From the NCBI RefSeq assembly GCF_008370255.1, contig NZ_SEUI01000009.1, positions 530 through 49,290 of the forward strand: a DNA stretch of 48,761 nt, in the 5' to 3' direction. Positions 1 through 9,647 of this stretch are shown here, one piece after another. Within the stretch, counting starts at the first letter, position 1. Every line of letters starts with the position of its first letter. This DNA comes from Pseudoalteromonas sp. FUC4 (GTDB lineage: Bacteria; Pseudomonadota; Gammaproteobacteria; Enterobacterales; Alteromonadaceae). Below the pieces are notes generated by a model, which did no database searches, was not told the DNA's origin, and saw only the letters and a program-made list of their open reading frames with translations. The translations under genes were made by a program, and so were the position numbers.

Positions 1-11
1 TTGCTTTATAT

Positions 12-22
12 TGTTAAAGAAC
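12..22 (-). promoter_or_regulatory. boxA antitermination element of an rRNA leader
   Basis: On the minus strand this reads GTTCTTTAACA, close to the boxA core TGCTCTTTAACA that recruits the NusB/NusE antitermination complex in bacterial rRNA leaders. It lies about 40 bases downstream of the P2 promoter and the transcript runs off the left edge. The 16S gene itself is not in the window. Confidence 0.8.
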
Positions 23-56
23 GTTTTGAGTCGCTTTAGCGTCTCAAGGGATGCGA

Positions 57-84
57 ATAATACACCCTTTATTTTTCGAGTCAA
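57..84 (-). promoter_or_regulatory. rRNA operon promoter P2
   Basis: On the minus strand there is a -35 box TTGACT (79-84) and a -10 box TATTAT (57-62) separated by 16 bp. It is followed by boxA and lies downstream of a second strong promoter, which is the usual P1-P2-leader arrangement of gammaproteobacterial rrn operons. Transcription runs toward the left edge. Confidence 0.8.
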
Positions 85-208
85 CACTTTGTTTTAAACT
101 TTCTTTTGGAAGATTTAAAACCGAAGTTTTATTTAACTCTCTGAGTAGTTCGTGCCTCGCTATGCGTTGTCCGCTGCGCGTCGCCGTATCCCGTCTCAGT
201 GGGGTCGC

Positions 209-236
209 ATTATAGGGAGATCCGAAAACAGATCAA
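209..236 (-). promoter_or_regulatory. rRNA operon promoter P1
   Basis: On the minus strand the -35 box is TTGATC (231-236) and the -10 box is a perfect TATAAT (209-214), with a 16-bp spacer. The bases after the -10 box (GCGACCCC) form a GC-rich discriminator, as expected of stringently controlled rRNA promoters. An A/T-rich stretch just upstream (237-260) could act as an UP element. P1 and P2 are about 150 bp apart, as in other gammaproteobacteria. Confidence 0.85.
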
Positions 237-240
237 CCCT

Positions 241-853
241 TTTTTGAAGTAAACTTGAAATAATGTGCTGTTCGCTGAGTATTTGAGCTAAACGCTCAAA
301 AACACAACTAAATTACCTGTATCAAAAAGTTTATAGAGCTATTTAAAATCAAAATTATGATAACTAGCAATCAGTAGAGACGTATTTGGATCGACAATCC
401 TAAAAAAACAACCAATAAGTTAAGAGTCGTGTTGCTAAAATCATTTGAAATAGTCAAAGCTAAGATTTGAATCCATTGGGCTATGTTTTATTTAAGAAGT
501 GAGTTTACTTAGGCCGCAATGATTAGCTTTACTATGAAGTTCTTAGTACCGGTATATAGATTAAGAGAGCGAACGCTATATCTTCTGAGCAGCTCTAATA
601 AATAAAACTCATTTAGTGGTTGCTTAATGGTAGTTAAATTCGAAGTGCTATCATTAATAACTGTAGACCACTATATACTGAAAATGATCTTTAACTAGAA
701 CCTGATAGGCTATTTTGGATGAATGGTAAGTAAAGGGTAACTAGGCAGTTCTAGTAAAATAGCTGTCAAAACAACCTATCGATTCAGAATCTATGAGTCA
801 ATACCCATAATAGAAGGTAATTACTGGCTCATATAGTTTAACAAATTTTAGGC
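241..853. other. AT-rich intergenic region between rrn promoters and rplQ
   Basis: About 600 bp with no convincing coding frame, tRNA or repeat. A small inverted repeat (TTTGAGC 282-288 / GCTCAAA 294-300) lies just upstream of rrn P1. In other bacteria this position holds Fis sites and UP elements, but I could not identify specific sites here. Confidence 0.5.
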
Positions 854-884
854 AAGAAAAAGCCGAGCATAAGCTCGGCTTTTA
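854..884 (-). terminator. Terminator of the alpha operon (after rplQ)
   Basis: An 8-bp perfect stem AGCCGAGC (861-868) / GCTCGGCT (873-880) with loop ATAA. On the minus strand it is followed by a T-rich run (TTTTTCTTG). It begins 18 bases past the rplQ stop codon, so it probably ends the spc-alpha transcript before the rRNA operon starts. Confidence 0.85.
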
Positions 885-898
885 GGTTTCTTTAAGAC

Positions 899-1300
899 TT
901 ACTCTGCAGACTGTGCGTCTTCTTGAACTGCTTCGCTAGTCGCTGGGCGACCAACTAGTTCAATATAAGCCATTGGTGCATTATCACCAGTACGGAAGCC
1001 ACACTTAAGAATACGAGTGTAACCACCTGGACGATCCGCGTTACGTGGACCGATTTCACTGAATAATTTACCAACAACTTCATTATCACGCGTGCGAGCA
1101 AACGCTAAACGGCGATTTGCTACACTGTCAGTCTTAGCCAGTGTGATTAAAGGTTCAATTACACGACGTAACTCTTTCGCTTTAGGCAAAGTAGTTTTGA
1201 TGATTTCATGTTTCACCAAAGAACCTGCCATATTGCTAAACATCGCTTTACGATGGCTACTGTTACGGTTTAATTGACGACCACTCTTACGATGGCGCAT
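899..1300 (-). CDS. rplQ: 50S ribosomal protein L17
   Basis: L17 is a large-subunit protein near the peptide exit tunnel and is the last gene of the alpha operon. The N-terminus [20 protein letters not shown] and the motif [19 protein letters not shown] are diagnostic of L17. At 133 residues it is slightly longer than the 127-residue E. coli protein, because of an acidic tail after the conserved core. It follows rpoA in the standard gene order and is followed by a strong terminator. Confidence 0.98.
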
Positions 1301-1339
1301 GACCCTATCCTTCTAACTAAACTAATATAGTGATTTAGA

Positions 1340-2326
1340 TTATTCAGCTAAACTTGCAGGTGGCCAATTTTCTAGGCGCATGCCTAGAGAAAGTCCACGT
1401 GAAGCTAGCACGTCTTTAATTTCAGTTAGAGACTTCTTACCTAAATTAGGCGTTTTAAGAAGCTCAACTTCAGTGCGCTGAACTAAATCACCGATATATT
1501 GAATTTGCTCGGCTTTCAAACAATTTGCTGAGCGTACTGTTAATTCAAGGTCATCAACTGGACGAAGTAGAATAGGATCGAATTCTGGCTTCTCTTCTTT
1601 CTCTTCTGGCTCAGTTACATCACGTAAATCTACGAATGCATCTAATTGCTCAGCTAAGATAGTAGACGCACGGCGGATCGCTTCTTCTGGATCTAAAGTG
1701 CCGTTTGTTTCCATATCAATGATTAACTTGTCTAAATCTGTACGTTGCTCAACTCGAGCTGATTCAACCGAGTACGCAATACGTTCAACTGGGCTAAATG
1801 ATGCATCAAGCAACAATCTACCAATTGGACGCTCATCGTCATCAGAGGATAAACGACTAGATGCCGGCACATAACCACGACCACGTTCAACACGAATACG
1901 CATGCTGATCTCGCTGTTATTTGTAGTTAAATTACAAATAACGTGATCTGGATTAGCAATTGTTACATCGCCATCGTGCTGAATATCAGCCGCAGTAACA
2001 GGGCCTACACCAGATTTAGTCAGGGTCAGAAAAACTTCATCTTTGCCTTCTAACGTTACTGCTAAACCTTTAAGGTTTAATAGTATTTCAATGATGTCTT
2101 CTTGAACGCCTTCTTTCGCGCTGTACTCATGTAATACACCGTCAATTTCAACTTCAGTTACTGCACATCCAGGCATAGATGAAAGTAATATACGGCGTAA
2201 AGCATTACCCAGAGTATGGCCAAAGCCTCGCTCTAATGGTTCTAAAACTATTTTAGAACGCGTTGGGTTGATAGCGTCGATGTCGACTAACCTTGGTTTT
2301 AGAAATTCTGTAACAGAACCCTGCAT
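1340..2326 (-). CDS. rpoA: DNA-directed RNA polymerase subunit alpha
   Basis: The alpha subunit (328 residues, E. coli 329) scaffolds RNA polymerase assembly. The N-terminal dimerisation domain covers about residues 1-235 ([17 protein letters not shown] motif near residue 33). An acidic linker ([11 protein letters not shown]) leads to the C-terminal domain that contacts UP elements and activators. The DNA-contacting [12 protein letters not shown] segment and the helix-hairpin-helix [14 protein letters not shown] are intact. It lies between rpsD and rplQ in the conserved alpha operon and should be co-transcribed with them. Confidence 0.99.
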   Translation of the reverse strand: MQGSVTEFLKPRLVDIDAINPTRSKIVLEPLERGFGHTLGNALRRILLSSMPGCAVTEVEIDGVLHEYSAKEGVQEDIIEILLNLKGLAVTLEGKDEVFLTLTKSGVGPVTAADIQHDGDVTIANPDHVICNLTTNNSEISMRIRVERGRGYVPASSRLSSDDDERPIGRLLLDASFSPVERIAYSVESARVEQRTDLDKLIIDMETNGTLDPEEAIRRASTILAEQLDAFVDLRDVTEPEEKEEKPEFDPILLRPVDDLELTVRSANCLKAEQIQYIGDLVQRTEVELLKTPNLGKKSLTEIKDVLASRGLSLGMRLENWPPASLAE

Positions 2327-2350
2327 TTTATCCTCTCTTAACTCTTAACT

Positions 2351-2971
2351 TTACTTAGAGTAAAGTTCGACGATTAGTTGTTCATTAATGTCCGCAGACA
2401 GGTCTGAACGCTCAGGTAGACGCTTAAAGCTGCCTTCCAATTTCTTACCGTCAACTTCAACCCAAGTCGGCTTTTCACGTTGCTCAGCCAACTCTAGAGC
2501 AGCGATGATACGTGCTTGTGTCTTAGACTTCTCACGGATTACAACAGTATCTTCTGGAGTAATTACGTATGAAGGAATGTTCACAACACGACCATTAACT
2601 AAAATCGCTTTATGGCTTACTAACTGGCGTGCTTCTGCACGTGTGCTAGCAAAACCCATGCGATATACAACATTGTCTAAACGTTGCTCTAAAAGCTGTA
2701 ACAAGTTTTCACCTGTGTTGCCTTTAAGGCGAGCAGCTTCTTTGTAGTAGTTACGGAATTGCTTTTCTAATACACCGTATATACGACGTACTTTTTGCTT
2801 TTCACGTAATTGTAAACCGTAATCAGATAAGCGACCTTTACGAGCGCCGTGCTGACCAGGTGCAGTCTCAAGTTTACACTTAGAGTCGATAGCTCTTACG
2901 CCGCTCTTAAGGAACAGGTCAGTACCTTCACGACGACTCAGCTTGAGCTTAGGGCCCAAATATCTTGCCAT
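2351..2971 (-). CDS. rpsD: 30S ribosomal protein S4
   Basis: S4 (206 residues) nucleates 30S assembly by binding 16S rRNA. In enterobacteria it is also the translational repressor of the alpha operon. It starts [20 protein letters not shown] and carries the S4 RNA-binding fold around residues 95-155 ([20 protein letters not shown]). An S4-target-like leader is present upstream of rpsM, so autoregulation of rpsM-rpsK-rpsD-rpoA-rplQ by this protein is likely. Only the leader sequence supports this here. Confidence 0.99.
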   Translation of the reverse strand: MARYLGPKLKLSRREGTDLFLKSGVRAIDSKCKLETAPGQHGARKGRLSDYGLQLREKQKVRRIYGVLEKQFRNYYKEAARLKGNTGENLLQLLEQRLDNVVYRMGFASTRAEARQLVSHKAILVNGRVVNIPSYVITPEDTVVIREKSKTQARIIAALELAEQREKPTWVEVDGKKLEGSFKRLPERSDLSADINEQLIVELYSK

Positions 2972-2992
2972 GTTATTTCTCCTAACCTATTG

Positions 2993-3379
2993 TTAAACGC
3001 GACGTTTCTTCGGTGGACGACAACCATTATGTGGTATAGGCGTCACGTCAGTAATGTTGGTAATACGGTAACCAGCAGCATTCAAAGCACGTACAGCAGA
3101 TTCACGACCTGGACCTGGACCTTTAATGAAAACTTCTAGATTTTTTAAACCGTATTCTTGAGCAGCAGTACCTGCACGCTCTGCAGCAACCTGAGCAGCA
3201 AATGGTGTAGATTTACGTGAACCACGGAAACCTGAACCACCGGCAGTAGCCCATGACAGTGCATTACCTTGACGGTCGGTAATCGTTACAATAGTGTTGT
3301 TGAAAGACGCATGAACATGAGCCATACCATCAGCAACTTGTTTTTTAACCTTTTTACGACGAATTGGTGTCTTAGCCAT
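2993..3379 (-). CDS. rpsK: 30S ribosomal protein S11
   Basis: S11 (128 residues) sits on the platform of the small subunit and helps shape the mRNA exit region. Recognisable motifs are [36 protein letters not shown] and the basic C-terminus [13 protein letters not shown]. It is second in the alpha operon, 12 bases after rpsM, and 21 bases before rpsD. Confidence 0.99.
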
Positions 3380-3391
3380 AATACTATCCCC

Positions 3392-3748
3392 TTATCGCTT
3401 AATAGGCTTACGAGGACCCTTACGGGTGCGCGCGTTAGTCTTAGTTCTTTGACCACGTAGTGGTAAAGAGCGACGGTGACGTAGGCCACGATAACAACCA
3501 AGGTCCATTAGGCGCTTGATATTTAAAGTAACTTCACGACGAAGATCACCTTCAACAGTGTACTTGCCAACTGCATCACGCAGTACGTCAAGAATTTCGT
3601 CTGAAAGTTCACCGATTTTTGTGGTTTCGGCGATACCAGTCGCTTCTAAGATAGCCTTAGAGCGAGTCTTACCTATGCCATAAATAGCTGTTAAACCAAT
3701 AACTGCATGTTTATGATCAGGGACGTTAATGCCAGCAATACGGGCCAC
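3392..3748 (-). CDS. rpsM: 30S ribosomal protein S13
   Basis: S13 contacts the P-site tRNA and 50S subunit from the head of the 30S particle. I chose the GTG start at 3748. It gives [16 protein letters not shown] and 118 residues, the same length as E. coli S13, and an AGGAG Shine-Dalgarno (3757-3761) lies 8 bases upstream. An upstream in-frame GTG (3754) would add two residues but sits too close to the ribosome site. The gene opens the alpha operon, and a rare start codon is consistent with translational control by S4. Confidence 0.97.
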   Translation of the reverse strand: MARIAGINVPDHKHAVIGLTAIYGIGKTRSKAILEATGIAETTKIGELSDEILDVLRDAVGKYTVEGDLRREVTLNIKRLMDLGCYRGLRHRRSLPLRGQRTKTNARTRKGPRKPIKR

Positions 3749-3815
3749 TAACACATCTCCTATATTCGAATTTGGTAATCAAAAGTTTGAAAAGCCCGTA
3801 AGGATACTCAAACGA
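3740..3815 (-). promoter_or_regulatory. Alpha-operon leader, S4 translational repressor site
   Basis: The minus strand just upstream of rpsM carries TTTGAGTATCCTTACGGGCT (3794-3813) followed by TTTCAAA. From memory this matches the E. coli alpha-operon leader element TTTGAGTATCCT...ACGGGCTTTTCA, which folds into the pseudoknot bound by ribosomal protein S4. It extends to the AGGAG site and the GTG start of rpsM. The element would let S4 trap the ribosome at rpsM and repress the downstream genes. Confidence 0.85.
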
Positions 3816-3830
3816 AGACCAAATCACTAC

Positions 3831-3860
3831 TAAAAACACAGGCCGAGAAAACTCAGCCTG
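3831..3860 (-). terminator. Hairpin at the spc/alpha operon boundary
   Basis: On the minus strand CAGGCTGAG (3852-3860), loop TTTT, CTCGGCCTG (3839-3847) forms a 9-bp stem with one G-U pair and is followed by TGTTTTTA. It lies 14 bases after the rpmJ stop, so it is either the spc terminator or a partial attenuator between spc and alpha. The corresponding E. coli boundary also carries a hairpin. Confidence 0.75.
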
Positions 3861-3873
3861 CACGACTGTTTAC

Positions 3874-3987
3874 TTAGCCTTGCCTTTGCTTATGCTTAGG
3901 CTCACTGCAAATTACGCGTACTACACCAGCACGTTTAATAACTTTACAGTTACGGCATATTTTCTTAACGGAAGCACGTACTTTCAT
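3874..3987 (-). CDS. rpmJ: 50S ribosomal protein L36
   Basis: This 37-residue gene is the last of the spc operon. It reads [20 protein letters not shown] and then [17 protein letters not shown]. Cys11, Cys14, Cys27 and His32 form the zinc ribbon of the zinc-binding (C+) type of L36. It is one residue shorter than E. coli L36. A GGAG ribosome site precedes the ATG. It follows secY by 22 bases. Confidence 0.97.
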   Translation of the reverse strand: MKVRASVKKICRNCKVIKRAGVVRVICSEPKHKQRQG

Positions 3988-4009
3988 TGCTCAACTCCGT
4001 AAACTGACC

Positions 4010-5338
4010 TTATCGACCGTAGCCTTTAAGGTTCGCTTTTTTCAGCACAGAATCATACTGATGAGACATCAGGTGAGTCTGTACTTGTGCCATAAAGTCC
4101 ATGATTACTACAACGATAATCAAAACTGATGTACCGCCGAAGTAGAATGGCGTTTGCCACGCCATCGTCATGAATTCAGGCACCAGACAGATAAAGGTTA
4201 TATACAAAGCACCTGCCAATGTCAGGCGTGTCATCACTTTATCAATGTATTTAGATGTCTGCTCACCTGGACGAATACCTGGGATAAATGCGCCAGATTT
4301 CTTAAGGTTATCTGCTGTTTCACGCGGGTTAAAAACCAACGCTGTGTAGAAAAAGCAGAAGAAGATAATAGCCGCAGCTAAAACAAGAGAGTACAACGGT
4401 TGACCTGGAGTCAACGTAGTAGCAACAGCTTGTAATACATCAGCGACTGGACCTTCACCTTGGCCGAACCAGCTAGCAATTGTACCAGGGAACAGAATTA
4501 TACTGCTAGCGAAGATTGGTGGAATAACACCCGCCATATTTACTTTTAGTGGTAAATGCGTGCTTTGGGCAGCAAATACTTGACGACCTTGTTGGCGTTT
4601 AGCGTAGTTAACAACAATACGACGTTGTCCACGTTCGAAAAACACTACAAGATAAGTAACAGCGAATACGATTACCGCAACCATCAACAGTACAAAAACA
4701 TTCAAATCACCTTGGCGCGCCATTTCGACTGTCGAACCAATAGCAGACGGCAAGTTAGCTACAATACCAACAAATATTAGAACTGAGATACCGTTACCGA
4801 TACCACGCTCTGTTATTTGTTCACCCAACCACATAAGGAACATAGTACCAGTAACTAAACTCACCACAGCGGTGAAATAGAAACCCATACCAGGGTTAAC
4901 AACTAACCCCTCCATCATGCCCGGTAAGCTAGTAGCAATACCGATTGATTGAATAGTAGCTAGCACAAGCGTGCCATAGCGTGTGTACTGGCTAATTTTT
5001 TTACGCCCTTGCTCACCTTCTTTCTTAAGCTCTATAAACGGAGGATACATATGCGTTAATAGTTGCGTAATAATCGAAGCCGAGATATACGGCATAATAC
5101 CCAGTGCTAACACTGAAGCTCGCTCAAGCGCACCACCACTGAACATGTTGAACATTTCAACAATGGTGCCCTTTTGTTGCTCGAAGAAATCGGCAAGTAC
5201 AGCGGCGTCAATCCCAGGGATCGGCACAAATGAACCTAGACGGTAAATTATGATAGCACCCAATACGAAGAGTAATCGGCGCTTCAATTCCGAAAGTCCA
5301 CCTTGTGCACTTTGTGTATCTTGACCTGGTTTAGCCAT
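4010..5338 (-). CDS. secY: Protein translocase subunit SecY
   Basis: SecY (442 residues, E. coli 443) is the pore subunit of the SecYEG inner-membrane translocon. Ten hydrophobic segments are visible, beginning with [21 protein letters not shown] near residue 25. Conserved cytoplasmic loops include RYGTLVLA and the YAKRQQGRQ region that contacts SecA and ribosomes. It lies between rplO and rpmJ in the canonical spc order, with a good AAGGAAG ribosome site. Confidence 0.99.
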   Translation of the reverse strand: MAKPGQDTQSAQGGLSELKRRLLFVLGAIIIYRLGSFVPIPGIDAAVLADFFEQQKGTIVEMFNMFSGGALERASVLALGIMPYISASIITQLLTHMYPPFIELKKEGEQGRKKISQYTRYGTLVLATIQSIGIATSLPGMMEGLVVNPGMGFYFTAVVSLVTGTMFLMWLGEQITERGIGNGISVLIFVGIVANLPSAIGSTVEMARQGDLNVFVLLMVAVIVFAVTYLVVFFERGQRRIVVNYAKRQQGRQVFAAQSTHLPLKVNMAGVIPPIFASSIILFPGTIASWFGQGEGPVADVLQAVATTLTPGQPLYSLVLAAAIIFFCFFYTALVFNPRETADNLKKSGAFIPGIRPGEQTSKYIDKVMTRLTLAGALYITFICLVPEFMTMAWQTPFYFGGTSVLIIVVVIMDFMAQVQTHLMSHQYDSVLKKANLKGYGR

Positions 5339-5348
5339 TAGTACTTCC

Positions 5349-5783
5349 TTAGTCTTCTACCTTGCCTCCGGCAGCTTCAATAGCTTCGCGAGCACCTTTA
5401 GAGGCTTTAAGGCCTTTAACGGTAACAGCGCGTGAAACTTCGCCAGATTTAACAACTTTAACGAAAAGAACGTTCTTTTTAACTAGACCAGCTGCTTGTA
5501 ACGCGCTTAGGTCTACCACATCGCCTTCAACTTTAGCGATTTCAAAAAGGTTTATTTCTGCAGATACTAAAGATTTGCGAGAAGTAAAACCAAATTTAGG
5601 TAGACGACGTTGCATAGGCATTTGACCGCCTTCAAAACCAACGCGTACTTTGCCGCCAGAACGTGATTTTTGACCTTTGTGACCACGACCACCAGTCTTA
5701 CCTAGACCAGAACCGATACCACGACCAACACGTTTTGGAGCAGTTTTTGAACCTGCAGCAGGTGAAAGTGTATTCAAATGCAT
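5349..5783 (-). CDS. rplO: 50S ribosomal protein L15
   Basis: L15 (144 residues) is a late-assembling large-subunit protein. The glycine/basic N-terminal extension ([24 protein letters not shown]) penetrates 23S rRNA. The globular C-terminal half (from [19 protein letters not shown]) is standard. It is 10 bases upstream of secY and 4 bases after rpmD, a tightly packed operon. Confidence 0.99.
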   Translation of the reverse strand: MHLNTLSPAAGSKTAPKRVGRGIGSGLGKTGGRGHKGQKSRSGGKVRVGFEGGQMPMQRRLPKFGFTSRKSLVSAEINLFEIAKVEGDVVDLSALQAAGLVKKNVLFVKVVKSGEVSRAVTVKGLKASKGAREAIEAAGGKVED

Positions 5784-5787
5784 CGAA

Positions 5788-5970
5788 TTAACCCTCTACC
5801 TTAACCATGTAAGAAACCTTGTTTATCATACCACGTACACATGCTGTGTCTTCTAACTCAACAGTGTGGTTGATACGACGTAAACCAAGACCGCGTAATG
5901 TAGCTTTATGTTTCGGTAAACGACCGATAGAGCTTTTTACTTGTGTTACTTTTACAGTTTGATTTGCCAT
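5788..5970 (-). CDS. rpmD: 50S ribosomal protein L30
   Basis: L30 (60 residues; E. coli 59) has the typical ferredoxin-like small-protein sequence with [26 protein letters not shown]. It lies between rpsE and rplO, 2 bases after the rpsE stop, consistent with translational coupling. Confidence 0.98.
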   Translation of the reverse strand: MANQTVKVTQVKSSIGRLPKHKATLRGLGLRRINHTVELEDTACVRGMINKVSYMVKVEG

Positions 5971-5972
5971 GG

Positions 5973-6479
5973 TTACCCCAGTATTTCGTCTACGCGAAGG
6001 CCACGTTTTGCAGCGATTGACTGTGGAGAATTCATATTCTCAAGAGCCGAAATCGTTGCACGTACTACGTTGATTGGGTTAGTAGAACCGTAACATTTAG
6101 AAAGTACGTTCTGAACACCAGTCACTTCTAGTACTGCACGCATAGCACCACCTGCGATGATACCAGTACCTTCAGAGGCTGGTTTCATGAACACTAGTGA
6201 GCCAGCATGACGTCCCTTAACAGGATGCTGTAATGTATTGCCATTTAGGTCTACATTGATCATGTTGCGACGTGCTTTTTCCATTGCTTTTTGAATAGCA
6301 GCTGGAACTTCACGTGCTTTACCATAACCAAAACCTACTTTACCTGCGCCGTCACCAACTACAGTTAGTGCAGTAAAGCTAAAGATACGACCACCTTTAA
6401 CTACTTTAGACACACGGTTCACCGCGATTAGCTTTTCAGCTAGATCAGGCTGTTGTTGCTTTGCTTCTACGTTAGCCAT
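5973..6479 (-). CDS. rpsE: 30S ribosomal protein S5
   Basis: S5 (168 residues; E. coli 167) lies at the mRNA entrance and influences decoding fidelity. The double-stranded-RNA-binding-like N-domain contains [19 protein letters not shown], and the conserved C-domain holds [18 protein letters not shown]. It sits between rplR and rpmD in the spc operon. Confidence 0.99.
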   Translation of the reverse strand: MANVEAKQQQPDLAEKLIAVNRVSKVVKGGRIFSFTALTVVGDGAGKVGFGYGKAREVPAAIQKAMEKARRNMINVDLNGNTLQHPVKGRHAGSLVFMKPASEGTGIIAGGAMRAVLEVTGVQNVLSKCYGSTNPINVVRATISALENMNSPQSIAAKRGLRVDEILG

Positions 6480-6488
6480 AGTCTACTC

Positions 6489-6839
6489 CTAGAATTGCAA
6501 ACCGGCTTCACGCGCAGCATCAGCTAGCGCCTTCACACGGCCGTGATATTTAAAGCCACTGCGATCAAAAGCAATCTTTTCGATGCCTTTGTCAGCCGCA
6601 CGTTCAGCAACCGCTTTGCCAACTGCTTGCGCAGCTTCAACGTTACCGGTGCCTTTAACTGTTTCGCTAATAGCCTTTTCAACAGTAGAAGCAGCAGCCA
6701 GTACATTACCCTCAGCATTTACAACTTGAGCGTATATGTGACGTGGCGTGCGGTGGATAACAAGACGCGTTGTGCCTTGTTCAATATAATTTCTACGAGT
6801 GCGTTTAGCACGACGTAGACGAGCTGTTTTTTTATCCAT
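6489..6839 (-). CDS. rplR: 50S ribosomal protein L18
   Basis: L18 (116 residues; E. coli 117) binds 5S rRNA in the central protuberance together with L5 and L25. It has the basic N-terminus [20 protein letters not shown] and the C-terminal [21 protein letters not shown] signature. It follows rplF by 9 bases. Confidence 0.99.
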   Translation of the reverse strand: MDKKTARLRRAKRTRRNYIEQGTTRLVIHRTPRHIYAQVVNAEGNVLAAASTVEKAISETVKGTGNVEAAQAVGKAVAERAADKGIEKIAFDRSGFKYHGRVKALADAAREAGLQF

Positions 6840-6848
6840 CGTCTTACC

Positions 6849-7382
6849 TTACTTCTTCTTAGCCTCTTTACGGCGTACATTCTCATCTGAATAACGAACA
6901 CCCTTACCTTTATAAGGCTCAGGTTTACGGTATGCACGAATGTTAGCAGCTGTTTGACCAACTAACTGCTTGTCTACGCCCTTAACTAGAACTTCTGTTT
7001 GGCTTGGAGTTTCAATCGTAATCCCTTCAGGAACTGCGAAATTAACAGGGTGTGAGAAGCCAAGAGTTAAATCTAATGTTTTACCCTTCGCTGCAGCACG
7101 GTAACCCACGCCTACTAACTGAAGTTTCTTCTCGTAACCTTCATGCGTACCAACAACCATGTTGTTGATTAGAGCGCGAGCAGTACCTGCTTGAGCCCAT
7201 GCATTAGCTACGCCATCACGAGGTAAAGTAGTAATAACGTTGTCATTTACTTGTACTTCAACAGCGTTGTTGATTGTACGAGTAAGTTCACCGTTCTTGC
7301 CTTTAACTGTGATTTCCTGGCCTTTTAATGTAACTTCTACACCGGCAGGAACAGTAATTGGTGCCTTTGCTATGCGAGACAT
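6849..7382 (-). CDS. rplF: 50S ribosomal protein L6
   Basis: L6 (177 residues, as in E. coli) lies at the base of the L7/L12 stalk near the sarcin-ricin loop. Two repeated L6 folds are visible, the second containing [25 protein letters not shown]. The C-terminal signature [16 protein letters not shown] is intact. It is in the normal position between rpsH and rplR. Confidence 0.99.
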   Translation of the reverse strand: MSRIAKAPITVPAGVEVTLKGQEITVKGKNGELTRTINNAVEVQVNDNVITTLPRDGVANAWAQAGTARALINNMVVGTHEGYEKKLQLVGVGYRAAAKGKTLDLTLGFSHPVNFAVPEGITIETPSQTEVLVKGVDKQLVGQTAANIRAYRKPEPYKGKGVRYSDENVRRKEAKKK

Positions 7383-7395
7383 AGTTCCCCTCCGA

Positions 7396-7788
7396 TTAAG
7401 CTACAAAACCAATGATTTCACCACCAACACCAGCACTACGTGCTGCGCGGTCTGTCATTAGGCCTTTAGAAGTTGATACGATAGCGATACCAAGACCACC
7501 CATTACCTTAGGTAATTGGTCACGTTTCTTATAGATACGTAAACCAGGGCGACTTACACGCTGGATATTTTCAATTACAGCTTTGCCTTCGAAGTACTTC
7601 AACTCGATAGAAAGCTCAGGTTTAGTTTCGCCGTTAACAGCGAAATCTACGATATAACCTTCGTCTTTTAGTACTTTAGCTAATGCTACTTTCAGCTTTG
7701 AAGTTGGCATCGTTACAGATACTTTCTTCGCTGATTGACCGTTACGAATTCGTGTGAACAAATCCGCGATAGGATCTTGCAAGCTCAT
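7396..7788 (-). CDS. rpsH: 30S ribosomal protein S8
   Basis: S8 (130 residues) binds helix 21 of 16S rRNA and in E. coli represses the spc operon by binding within the rplE message. The sequence [18 protein letters not shown] and the C-terminal [30 protein letters not shown] are standard. It is the fifth gene of the spc cluster here. Confidence 0.99.
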   Translation of the reverse strand: MSLQDPIADLFTRIRNGQSAKKVSVTMPTSKLKVALAKVLKDEGYIVDFAVNGETKPELSIELKYFEGKAVIENIQRVSRPGLRIYKKRDQLPKVMGGLGIAIVSTSKGLMTDRAARSAGVGGEIIGFVA

Positions 7789-7809
7789 AGTCTTACTCCC
7801 ATGATTCTA

Positions 7810-8115
7810 TTACCAGCTAGCCTTTTTAAGGCCAGGAATTTCACCGCGCATAGCTGCTTCGCGAACTTTAATACGGCTCATGCCGAATTTGCGAAGGAAA
7901 CCATGTGGGCGGCCCGTAATGTTACAACGATTACGTTGACGTGCAGGGCTAGAATCACGAGGTAAAGCTTGTAGCTTAAGTACCGCGTCCCAACGATCAT
8001 CTTCAGATGTGTTAACATCACTGATGATAGCTTTTAGTGCAGCGCGCTTTTCAGCGTACTGAGCAACTAGTTTTGTGCGCTTTGCTTCGCGCGCTTTCAT
8101 AGAATTCTTTGCCAT
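7810..8115 (-). CDS. rpsN: 30S ribosomal protein S14 (zinc-free type)
   Basis: S14 (101 residues) binds the 30S head. The length matches E. coli S14, and the zinc-binding CxxC pairs of the short form are missing, so this is the C-minus type. Conserved motifs are [12 protein letters not shown] and [21 protein letters not shown]. It lies between rplE and rpsH. Confidence 0.98.
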   Translation of the reverse strand: MAKNSMKAREAKRTKLVAQYAEKRAALKAIISDVNTSEDDRWDAVLKLQALPRDSSPARQRNRCNITGRPHGFLRKFGMSRIKVREAAMRGEIPGLKKASW

Positions 8116-8125
8116 AACCCTACCC

Positions 8126-8665
8126 TTATTTCTTAAATGGGAAGTTAAACGCTTCTAACAACGCACGGCCTTCCTCATCAGATTTCGCAGAAGTAGTGAT
8201 AGTAATATCCATACCGCGTACACGGTCTACTTTATCGTAATCGATTTCTGGGAAGATGATTTGTTCACGTACGCCCATGCTGTAGTTGCCACGTCCATCA
8301 AAAGACTTTGCACTTACGCCACGGAAGTCACGAATACGTGGGATAGCGATTGATACCAAACGCTCAAAAAAGTCCCACATACGCTCGCCGCGTAGGGTTA
8401 CTTTACAACCAATCGGGTAACCTTCACGCACTTTAAAGCCAGCAACAGATTTGCGTGCTTTAGTGATTAGAGGTTTCTGACCAGAGATTGCTGCTAGATC
8501 CGCTACTGCGTTATCTAAAATCTTCTTGTCAGCTAGGGCTTCGCCCACGCCCATATTCAATGTGATCTTTTCGATCTGAGGGACTTGCATGACAGAGCTG
8601 AAACCAAACTTCTCTTGAAGCTCAGCAACTACTTTGTCTTTATATACTTCATGCAGTTTCGCCAT
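8126..8665 (-). CDS. rplE: 50S ribosomal protein L5
   Basis: L5 (179 residues, as in E. coli) binds 5S rRNA and contacts P-site tRNA. The reading frame is open further upstream to 8734. I chose the ATG at 8665 because it gives the family N-terminus [12 protein letters not shown], leaves a 16-base spacer after rplX, and avoids overlap. In E. coli the start of this gene carries the S8 repressor site; I did not resolve that structure here. Confidence 0.98.
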   Translation of the reverse strand: MAKLHEVYKDKVVAELQEKFGFSSVMQVPQIEKITLNMGVGEALADKKILDNAVADLAAISGQKPLITKARKSVAGFKVREGYPIGCKVTLRGERMWDFFERLVSIAIPRIRDFRGVSAKSFDGRGNYSMGVREQIIFPEIDYDKVDRVRGMDITITTSAKSDEEGRALLEAFNFPFKK

Positions 8666-8681
8666 CATTCTACTCCAACTA

Positions 8682-8996
8682 TTAGATAGTTTTACCAGTA
8701 GATTTAAAGATACGTAATTTCTTACCATCTTCAATCTTGAAACCTACACGATCAGCTTTACTCGTTTCCGAGTTGAAGATCGCAACGTTTGATGCATCCA
8801 TAGATGCTTCTTTCTCAACAATGCCGCCAGCTTGGTTCAATTGTGGAACCGGCTTTTGGTGTTTCTTGATCAAGTTTATGCCTTCGACAAAGATTCGACC
8901 AGATTCAGTAACAACTGAAAGCACTTTTCCGCGCTTACCTTTGTCTTTACCTGCTAGTACGATTACTTCGTCATCACGACGTATTTTTGCTGCCAT
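8682..8996 (-). CDS. rplX: 50S ribosomal protein L24
   Basis: L24 (104 residues) initiates 50S assembly and lies by the exit tunnel. It has the KOW motif in [21 protein letters not shown] and the [13 protein letters not shown] segment. It is second in the spc operon, 10 bases after rplN. Confidence 0.99.
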   Translation of the reverse strand: MAAKIRRDDEVIVLAGKDKGKRGKVLSVVTESGRIFVEGINLIKKHQKPVPQLNQAGGIVEKEASMDASNVAIFNSETSKADRVGFKIEDGKKLRIFKSTGKTI

Positions 8997-9006
8997 GATT
9001 GGCTCC

Positions 9007-9375
9007 TTACAGTACTTCTGGGGCTAGTGAAACGATTTTCATGAACTTATCATTACGAAGTTCGCGAGTCACAGGGCCGAAAATACGTGTACCAATTGGC
9101 TGTAAGTTATCATTTAAGATAACAGCAGCGTTGCTGTCAAAACGGATCAGAGAACCATCTGGACGGCGAACACCTTTTCTGGTACGCACAACTACCGCGT
9201 TTTTAACATCACCTTTCTTCACTTTACCGCGAGGAATAGCTTCTTTTACAGAAACTTTAATGATGTCGCCAATCGCTGCGTAGCGACGGTGAGAACCACC
9301 AAGGACTTTTATACACTGCACTTTGCGAGCGCCGCTGTTATCAGCAACTTCCAGCTGAGTTTGCATTTGGATCAT
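9007..9375 (-). CDS. rplN: 50S ribosomal protein L14
   Basis: L14 (122 residues; E. coli 123) sits at the subunit interface and binds L19. It begins [20 protein letters not shown] and keeps the [21 protein letters not shown] and [11 protein letters not shown] motifs. A strong GGAGG ribosome site precedes it. It is the first gene of the spc operon, and no rpsQ/rpmC/rplP genes lie upstream, so the usual S10-spc continuity is broken at this point. Confidence 0.99.
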   Translation of the reverse strand: MIQMQTQLEVADNSGARKVQCIKVLGGSHRRYAAIGDIIKVSVKEAIPRGKVKKGDVKNAVVVRTRKGVRRPDGSLIRFDSNAAVILNDNLQPIGTRIFGPVTRELRNDKFMKIVSLAPEVL

Positions 9376-9486
9376 GTTAATGACCTCCGGTGTAGTAATT
9401 ACAACGTGTCTTAAATTTGTTTAAAATCAAGACATTTCGATTAAATCCCACTCAAAAACAAACGAGTTGTCTCTTAAGGGCGGGCA

Positions 9487-9495
9487 ATTGTACCA
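9487..9495 (-). promoter_or_regulatory. Candidate spc operon promoter (extended -10)
   Basis: On the minus strand TGGTACAAT forms an extended -10 box, with TACAAT at 9487-9492. It is followed by a GC-rich discriminator (TGCCCGCCC), as at growth-rate-controlled ribosomal promoters. I see no good -35 box at the right distance. It lies about 110 bp upstream of rplN, the only gene it could serve. Confidence 0.45.
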
Positions 9496-9589
9496 GCATT
9501 GAGGGGGTAGCGATAGGTTATTTTTTAATTAATTTGGAGTGATGAGAAATTAAAGCTGAGTAATTACGGCTATGTAGCTATTTTACAGG

Positions 9590-9634
9590 TGGTTACAAAA
9601 CAAACAAGGCACGTGTAATGTGCCTTGTTTGTTT
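9590..9634 (-). terminator. Terminator after asmA
   Basis: A perfect 15-bp inverted repeat, 9598-9612 and 9620-9634, with a 7-base loop. Its minus-strand end runs into TGTTTTGTAACC. It starts 14 bases past the asmA stop codon and separates that gene from the spc promoter. Confidence 0.85.
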
Positions 9635-9647
9635 AAAGTGTAATAAA

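Noticed and set aside
241..850. Possible tRNA or small RNA between rrn and rplQ.
   Set aside because: No cloverleaf, CCA end or conserved T-loop was found; only a 7-bp inverted repeat is visible.
8666..8734. Longer rplE start at 8734.
   Set aside because: It would overlap rplX and add 23 residues not found in L5; the ATG at 8665 gives the family N-terminus.
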